From contig CAZKXI010000001.1 of the NCBI GenBank assembly GCA_964556755.1, forward strand, positions 310,001 to 374,000: a stretch of DNA of 64,000 nucleotides, in the 5' to 3' direction. Every line of letters starts with the position of its first letter. Within the stretch, counting starts at the first letter, position 1. The notes under the pieces were generated by a model. The model did not search any database. It worked only from the letters and a program-made list of their open reading frames with translations, and had not been told where the DNA came from. This stretch comes from UBA4085 sp964556755 (lineage in GTDB: Bacteria; Acidobacteriota; Aminicenantia; Aminicenantales; UBA4085). Positions 59,003 to 64,000 of the stretch are shown one piece after another. A program made the position numbers and the translations under genes.

Positions 59003-60181
59003 TCAGAAGCGGAGCTTGAACCCGAACCGGGCGTCCAGGCCCAGGAGGTCGAAGACGGCCTCGCGGCAAGGCCCCGGGGCCGATGCCGGATCGGCCAGGA
59101 CCATCAGGAGGGTCCGGCCTCCGACGTCGACGGCGTAGAGCGTGCCGTTGAGGGCCTCCGTCTCGGACGAGGGGCTGATGGTGACTTCCTCCGACTGCAG
59201 GCCTTCGAAGCCGGAGATCTTGCCGGCCCGGCCGGCGGCCTCGAGGTAGAGCGAGACCTTCTCGTTGATGTTGAGCTCCAGGGCCGCGCCGGCGTGGGCC
59301 CCGAATCCCTTGGCCGTCGTCTGCTGGACGAAGTTCATCTGCTGCTCGAAGCCCGTGGTCATGCCGTGGTACCAGTACCGGACATGGGCCAGCAGCGGGC
59401 CGCCGTAGACCCGGATCGAGAGGAGCTTGTTGAGCGGGATCAGATAGAAGGCGACCGCCCGGTAGTCGATCGTCCGAAGGTTCAGCTCGGCGTCGGCGCT
59501 GCCGTAGCGCGTGGCGTAGCCCTTGTCGAAGGTGCTCTCCGGAAACGTCCGCGACCACGACACGGTCCCGCCCAGGCCCAGGCCGAAGCGGGGGGTCAGA
59601 TTGTAGGTCATCTCGACCCCGAATCCGGAGCGGGAGGAGAAGACAACCGGCGGATTCTCCATGGTCACGTAGTCGCGGGCCTGGAACCATTCCACCGCCT
59701 CTTGGAAGCGGGCCTTCGATCCGGCGATGATGTCCCCGCCGCCGATCGTGCCGTACCCTCCCGTCAGACGGAAGTTGACGCCCCGGCTGTGGTAGGCGTC
59801 CTCCTCGACGACCCAGAAGTCGGCCGGGCCCAGCTCGCGGGTCTCGACCAGCTCCAGGTCGGTCGAGGCCGCATAGCCGATGACGACCGAGCCGTCCTTG
59901 CGGGCGATGATGAAGCGGATCCAGGCGCCTTCGGGGGAGTAAGACTTGACCAGGGCGCCCTTGGCGAACGAATCCACCGCCGGGGCGTCGGGATCGGGGC
60001 GGAGGCGGACGACGGCCGGATCGGCGACGACCCGGAACGTCCACTCGTTCGACTGTACGTCCCCGCCTGGCCCCGCCGCGGGCGGGGGAGCCGGGGCGGC
60101 GGGAAAGGCCTGGGCGGCCAGAGCCAGGGCTAGGATGAAGGCGGCTGCGGCGGAAAGCCGGCGGGCTCGGCGTTTCGGCAT
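59003..60181 (-). CDS. Exported SH3-like plus outer-membrane-barrel protein
   Basis: The 392-aa protein has a basic N-terminus and signal peptide, then an SH3-like domain (VVADPAVVRLRPDPDAPAVDSFAKGALVKSY), a linker, and beta-strand-rich sequence from about 145 to the end (FRLTGGYGTIGGGDI, FGLGLGGTVSWSRTF, SIRVYGGPLLAHVRYWY, FGAHAGAALELNINEKVSLYLEAAG), which ends in Phe (FGFKLRF). The alternating pattern and the C-terminal Phe indicate an eight-strand outer-membrane barrel. The GWxTD gene follows. Function unknown. Confidence 0.75.
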   Translation of the reverse strand: MPKRRARRLSAAAAFILALALAAQAFPAAPAPPPAAGPGGDVQSNEWTFRVVADPAVVRLRPDPDAPAVDSFAKGALVKSYSPEGAWIRFIIARKDGSVVIGYAASTDLELVETRELGPADFWVVEEDAYHSRGVNFRLTGGYGTIGGGDIIAGSKARFQEAVEWFQARDYVTMENPPVVFSSRSGFGVEMTYNLTPRFGLGLGGTVSWSRTFPESTFDKGYATRYGSADAELNLRTIDYRAVAFYLIPLNKLLSIRVYGGPLLAHVRYWYHGMTTGFEQQMNFVQQTTAKGFGAHAGAALELNINEKVSLYLEAAGRAGKISGFEGLQSEEVTISPSSETEALNGTLYAVDVGGRTLLMVLADPASAPGPCREAVFDLLGLDARFGFKLRF

Positions 60182-60384
60182 GGCGGGGTCCCTCCCGAAC
60201 ATATAGGCGGATTATAGCAGAATCACCCGCTCCTATTACGTCCGCCGCCGCCCCCGCGTTTCCGGCGGCGCTTCTCCCGTCTGCGGGACGGGAGGCGGCG
60301 GGGAGGAGGCTCCTCTTGATCGAGGCCGGGGGCTCGGCGGATTTGCGCTATAATGAGGCCGGAATCTCCCGCGAGGAAGGGCCC

Positions 60385-61176
60385 ATGCTCATCGCCTTCG
60401 ATATCGGCAACACCACCATCGCCATCGGCCTCTTCGACGGCCGCCGCTTGGTCCGCACGTGGCGCATCCGGTCGGAGCGCGACAAGACGGCCGACGAGTA
60501 CGCTGTCCTCCTGCGAAGCCTCCTGCGGGACGCGGGGCCGGCCGCGGAGGGGGGAAAGATCCGGGCTTGCATCCTGTCCAGCGTCGTGCCGCCGCTGACG
60601 CCCGTCTTCCAGGACCTGGGCGCCGAGCTGGCCGGCAGCCGGGCCCTGGTGGTCGGCCCCGGCTTGCGGACCGGCATGCCCATCCTCTACGAGCCGGCTT
60701 CCGACGTCGGCGCCGATCGCATCGTGGCCGCGATCGCCGGCTACGAGCGCTTCGGCGGCGCCTGCATCGTGGTCGACTTCGGCACCGCCACCACCTTCGA
60801 CGCCGTCTCGGCCAAAGGCGAGTACCTGGGCGGGGCCATCGCCCCCGGAGTCCAGATCTCGGCCGAGGCGCTCTACCTCAAGACGGCCAAGCTGCCGCGC
60901 ATCGAGGTGCGCAAGCCGGCCAAGGCGGTCGGCAAAACGACCGTAGCCAGCATGCAGTCCGGGCTCTACCACGGCTACGTCGGGCTGACCGTCAACATCA
61001 TCCGCGAGATCCGCCGCGAGCTGGGCCCGCCGGAGGCCTCCGTCATCGCCACCGGCGGCTTCGGGCGGATGATGGCGGCCGAGGTGCCGGAGATCTCCCT
61101 CTACGAGCCGGACCTGGTCCTGGAGGGCCTGCGCATCGTTCACGAGCGCCACGCGGCCGCGCCGCCGGAGCGCTGA
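60385..61176 (+). CDS. coaX: Type III pantothenate kinase
   Basis: CoaX phosphorylates pantothenate, the first step to coenzyme A, and is not inhibited by CoA. The 263-aa protein has the ASKHA-fold P-loop LIAFDIGNTTIAIGLFD at residues 2-18, SSVVPPLTPVF, DVGADRIVAAIAG, VVDFGTATTFD and GGAIAPGVQIS. A TATAAT at 60349-60354 is a possible -10. It is the first gene of a coaX-hypothetical-rnr run. Confidence 0.95.
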   Translation: MLIAFDIGNTTIAIGLFDGRRLVRTWRIRSERDKTADEYAVLLRSLLRDAGPAAEGGKIRACILSSVVPPLTPVFQDLGAELAGSRALVVGPGLRTGMPILYEPASDVGADRIVAAIAGYERFGGACIVVDFGTATTFDAVSAKGEYLGGAIAPGVQISAEALYLKTAKLPRIEVRKPAKAVGKTTVASMQSGLYHGYVGLTVNIIREIRRELGPPEASVIATGGFGRMMAAEVPEISLYEPDLVLEGLRIVHERHAAAPPER

Positions 61177-61185
61177 GCGCCGGCC

Positions 61186-61764
61186 ATGACCTACTTCAAG
61201 AGCGTCGCCCGGGCCTTCCTGGGCCGCCGCGGCGCGCCGCTCATCCTGTCGGCGGCCGAGGTGGATCTCGTCGCCGCCTGGGAGAAGTCCGGCCTGCCGC
61301 TCGACGTCGTCCTCGAAGGCATCGAGCGGACCTTTGAGAAGCCGGGCGCCCGTCGGGCCCGCGCGGCCGGGGGCCGGATCGGCCTGGCCTACTGCAAGCC
61401 GGAAGTCGAGCGGGCCCGCCGCCGCTGGCTCGACCGGAAGACGGGCGGGGAGAAGCGGGCCGCCCCGGCGGGAAGCCGCGACGGCCAAGCCGCCCGGGCC
61501 GGCGCGGAAGCCGCCCGCTTCCTGGCCGAGCAGGCCGGCGCGCCGGAGATCCTGCGGGACGCGGCGCGGCGTGCCCAAGCCGTGCTCGGCCGCCTCCCGG
61601 CGGACGAGGAGGCTCTGGAGCACATCGACGCCGAGGCCGACGAAGCGCTTCTGCACTTGGCCTCCGAGGCCGACCTGCGGGCCGCCGGGCCGGGCCGGGC
61701 CAAGCTGCTGAGGCGGCTGCGGGAGCGCTACGGCCTGCCCTATTTCGCGCTGTTCAATTATTGA
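61186..61764 (+). CDS. Hypothetical helical protein between coaX and rnr
   Basis: The 192-aa protein is mostly helical and rich in Ala, Arg and Glu. It begins MTYFKSVARAFLGRRGAPLILSAAEVDLVAAWE and ends with the aromatic LPYFALFNY. There is no signal peptide and no recognised motif. The N-terminal 90 residues (VVLEGIERTF, GLAYCKPEVERARRRWLD) look conserved in style; the middle is low in complexity. Spacing of 9 bases to coaX and 4 to the RNase gene suggests one operon. Unknown function. Confidence 0.65.
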   Translation: MTYFKSVARAFLGRRGAPLILSAAEVDLVAAWEKSGLPLDVVLEGIERTFEKPGARRARAAGGRIGLAYCKPEVERARRRWLDRKTGGEKRAAPAGSRDGQAARAGAEAARFLAEQAGAPEILRDAARRAQAVLGRLPADEEALEHIDAEADEALLHLASEADLRAAGPGRAKLLRRLRERYGLPYFALFNY

Positions 61765-61768
61765 TGCC

Positions 61769-63823
61769 ATGACGGCCAGCGACCAGCACCGAATCCTGGA
61801 GGCCCTCCGCCGCAACCGGCTGGGGCTGACCCTGGCCGATCTCTTTCGCGAGCTGAGGACGCCCCGCAGAGAGCGGGCCCGGATCGAAGGCCGCCTGCGG
61901 GAGCTGGAGGGCCAGGGGCTCATCCGCCGGGTCAAGACCCGATACCTCCTGCCCCTGGAGTCCGACGTGGCCCGCGGGCGCTTCACCACCCGCGGCCGCG
62001 GCTACGGCTTCGTCGTCGTCGAAGGCCGCCCGGGGGAAGACATCTACATCCCGGCCCGCCTGGCCAAGGGCGCGGTCGGCGGCGACGAGGTGGAGGTGGT
62101 GTTCAAGGAGCAGGGTCGGACGGGGCGGCCCGAGGGGCGCGTCGTCCGCATTCTGCGCAAGGAGAAGAAGCAGCTTCTGGGGATCTACCTGGAGCGCAAC
62201 GGGAGGCCTCACTTCGCGCCCTTTGACGCGGCCGGCTCGGAGGAGGTCCCGCTTCAATCGCTCAACGGGCGCTACCCCAAGCCGGGCATGATCGTCAGCG
62301 TCGACCGGACCGGCTTGTCGCTGGCGGATGTGCTCGGCTTCCCCGACGAGGCCGGCGTCGACGCCCACGTCGTGGCCCGGCGCTACGAGCTGGCCGAGAG
62401 CTTCCCCCCCGAGGCGGAGGCCGAGGCCGAAGCGGCCGCCCTGAGGGCCGACGACGAAGCGGGCGGACGGGCCGATTTCCGGGATTGGACGACTTTCACC
62501 ATCGACGGCGAGACGGCCCAGGACTTCGACGACGCCGTCAGCCTCCGGGAGCTTCCGGGAGGGCGGCGCCAGCTGGGCGTCCACATCGCCGACGTCTCGC
62601 ACTACGTCCGGCCCGGGACCATGCTGGACGGCGAGGCCCGGGAACGGGCCACCAGCGTCTATTTTCCCGGCCTGACCCTGCCGATGCTGCCGGAGCGGCT
62701 GTCCAACGACGTCTGCAGCCTGCGGCCGCGGGTGGACCGTCGGGCGTTCTCCGTGCTGATGGAGATCGACGCGGACGGGCGCGTGGTCCGGTCCGATTTC
62801 ACCCCGTCGATCATCCGGACCGTGGAGCGGCTGACCTACACGGCGGTCTTCGCCGTCTTCCAGGGGGATGAGGCCGAGCGCCGGCGGCTGGCCGCCGTCG
62901 TCCCCGATCTTCTGGCCATGCGGGCGCTGGCGGAGCAGATGCGGCGGCGGCGCCTGGAGGCCGGGAGCCTGGACTTCGACCTGATCGAGCCGGAGCTTGT
63001 CTACAGCGAGGGGCGGCTGACGGGGGTGGCCGGATTCGCGCCCAACGAGGCCCACAAGCTGATCGAGGAGTTCATGGTCGCGGCCAATGTGGCCGTGGCG
63101 GCCCATCTGGGGCGCGGGGGCCTGCCCGCTCTCTTCCGGGTTCACGAGGAGCCGGACCGGGACGATCTGGAGAAGCTGGCCGGCGTCCTGGCCCACTTCG
63201 GCATCGTCCTGCCCAAGCCCGCTCAAGTCCGATCGGCCGATCTGCAGGCGGTCCTGCGCGCGGCCGAGGGGAAGCCGGCCGAGGCCTTCATCAACACGCA
63301 GGTCCTCCGATCGCTGCGGCTGGCGGTCTACGCGCCCGAGAACACCGGCCATTACGGATTGGCCCAGGCGGACTACTGCCACTTCACCTCGCCCATCCGC
63401 CGCTATCCCGACCTGGTGGTCCACCGGGCCCTCAAGGCGGCCCTGCGCGGCGGGCGGGGGGAGGCGGCGGACTTGGACCGGCTGGCCGAGCACTGCTCCG
63501 AGCGCGAGCGACGGGCCGACGCAGCCGAGAGAGAGCTTTTAGAGTGGCGCATCTTCCGCCTGCTGAAGGAGAAGCTGGGCGAGGAGATGCGTGGTGTGGT
63601 GGCCGACATCGGCAAGGCCGGGCTGATCGTGGCCCTGGAGGAATACCTGGTCGAGGGGACCATCGCCTTCGCCGACTTGGGCGGAGAGTATTTCGCCCGG
63701 CGCTCGCCGGGGGTGCTGGCGGGGCGGCGCAGCGGGCGCAAGTTCGAGCTGGGCCAGGAGATCCAGGTCGTCATCGCGGCCGTCGACCCCATGCTCCGCC
63801 GCCTGACCCTCGTCCCGGCATAG
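61769..63823 (+). CDS. rnr: Ribonuclease R (RNB/VacB family)
   Basis: RNase R degrades structured RNA 3' to 5'. The 684-aa protein has an N-terminal winged-helix region, cold-shock-like domains (RGYGFVVVEGRPGEDIYIP), the RNB catalytic domain with DFRDWTTFTIDGETAQDFDDAVS (metal-binding Asp cluster) and YFPGLTLPMLPERLSNDVCSL, and a C-terminal S1 domain (GVVADIGKAGLIVALEEYLVEG). HYGLAQADYCHFTSPIRRYPDL is the classic RNB motif. A REP pair begins 4 bases after the stop. Confidence 0.95.
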   Translation: MTASDQHRILEALRRNRLGLTLADLFRELRTPRRERARIEGRLRELEGQGLIRRVKTRYLLPLESDVARGRFTTRGRGYGFVVVEGRPGEDIYIPARLAKGAVGGDEVEVVFKEQGRTGRPEGRVVRILRKEKKQLLGIYLERNGRPHFAPFDAAGSEEVPLQSLNGRYPKPGMIVSVDRTGLSLADVLGFPDEAGVDAHVVARRYELAESFPPEAEAEAEAAALRADDEAGGRADFRDWTTFTIDGETAQDFDDAVSLRELPGGRRQLGVHIADVSHYVRPGTMLDGEARERATSVYFPGLTLPMLPERLSNDVCSLRPRVDRRAFSVLMEIDADGRVVRSDFTPSIIRTVERLTYTAVFAVFQGDEAERRRLAAVVPDLLAMRALAEQMRRRRLEAGSLDFDLIEPELVYSEGRLTGVAGFAPNEAHKLIEEFMVAANVAVAAHLGRGGLPALFRVHEEPDRDDLEKLAGVLAHFGIVLPKPAQVRSADLQAVLRAAEGKPAEAFINTQVLRSLRLAVYAPENTGHYGLAQADYCHFTSPIRRYPDLVVHRALKAALRGGRGEAADLDRLAEHCSERERRADAAERELLEWRIFRLLKEKLGEEMRGVVADIGKAGLIVALEEYLVEGTIAFADLGGEYFARRSPGVLAGRRSGRKFELGQEIQVVIAAVDPMLRRLTLVPA

Positions 63824-63826
63824 GAT

Positions 63827-63921
63827 AGGGGTCAGGTCTTGAGATTCAAGTTTTCCGCCAACTCGTGTTTCCAGATTATGAACATTTGGAGTCGTTTCTT
63901 GAATCTTAAGACCTGACCCCT
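63827..63921. repeat. REP-like inverted pair after rnr (family 2)
   Basis: Arm one (63827-63850, AGGGGTCAGGTCTTGAG...) and arm two (63898-63921) are reverse complements with one mismatch, separated by 47 bases. They match the pair after dnaE. It could also act as a bidirectional terminator. Confidence 0.9.
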
Positions 63922-63978
63922 AATTCTGATAAAATAGGTGCGCCAGCCGAAGGAAGACCCACCGCCAAGGATCCATCC

Positions 63979-64000
63979 ATGCCCGCGCCCGTCAAGAAGA
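63979..64000 (+). CDS. Start of a gene running off the window
   Basis: An ATG at 63979 with AAGGA nine bases upstream opens a frame starting MPAPVKK. TAAAAT at 63929 could be a -10. Only seven codons are visible, so no function can be assigned. Confidence 0.35.

Noticed and set aside
1..64000. CRISPR array, prophage or rRNA genes
   Set aside because: No regularly spaced direct repeats, phage structural genes or conserved rRNA segments were seen; tRNA-Gln is the only tRNA found.

Overview
The window is high-GC DNA (roughly two-thirds G+C by eye) from a Gram-negative bacterium, assembled from short reads. Lipopolysaccharide-heptose genes (waaF-like, gmhB), a LolB-like lipoprotein, outer-membrane barrels and AMIN-amidase show an outer membrane. 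The GWxTD protein, the many TPR and barrel proteins and the membrane hydrogenase fit an Acidobacteriota-type lineage, with Candidatus Aminicenantes as my best guess. That placement is inference, not proof. Both 100-N runs are flanked by identical 55-bp sequences, so they look like zero-length scaffolding gaps of a k=55 assembly and not missing DNA.

Layout. 1-9.2 kb, minus strand: a translation/replication block read rpsF-rpsR-rplI, dnaB-radA-yacL-like, and lolB-like-ispE-tRNA-Gln-prs-rplY-pth. The tRNA lies inside the 3' end of the ispE reading frame. 9.3-15.5 kb, plus strand: a secreted MEMO1-AMMECR1 fusion bracketed by two copies of an interspersed repeat, then a zinc-ribbon protein, heptosyltransferase, GmhB phosphatase and a RelA/SpoT enzyme. 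15.5-20.8 kb: rpmB and folD (minus), then a lipoprotein pair and a 984-aa protease/propeller/barrel protein (plus). 20.8-23.8 kb: a candidate replication origin followed by dnaA-dnaN.

23.9-34.4 kb, minus strand, is the main feature. Eleven tightly packed genes encode a complete set of complex-I-like subunits (three antiporter-like subunits, then J, K, A, B, C, D, H, I). The D-like subunit keeps both CxxC nickel-binding motifs, so this is a group 4 [NiFe] hydrogenase joined to a full ion-pumping arm. A matching maturation protease lies just downstream. One near-consensus promoter sits so close to the first ATG that the transcript is probably leaderless.

34.7-45 kb: an acetyltransferase-like protein, a CorA-family transporter, polA, yceD-rpmF, a short fatty-acid cluster (fabG-acpP-fabF) and etfBA. 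44.8-45.9 kb: a RAYT (REP-associated transposase) unit with inverted REP ends, inserted exactly between the stop codons of etfA and a polyferredoxin gene. 45.9-51 kb, minus: polyferredoxin, DUF362, amidase and phosphoglycerate mutase genes. 51-64 kb: SUMF1-like protein, dnaE, a degenerate receiver protein, a minimal BirA, GWxTD and barrel proteins, coaX, a hypothetical gene and RNase R.

The intergenic DNA holds several repeat families: a 161-175 bp element with co-varying stems (three copies), two REP families that sit on or just after stop codons, and a large inverted repeat between dnaB and rplI that carries DnaA-box-like sequences.
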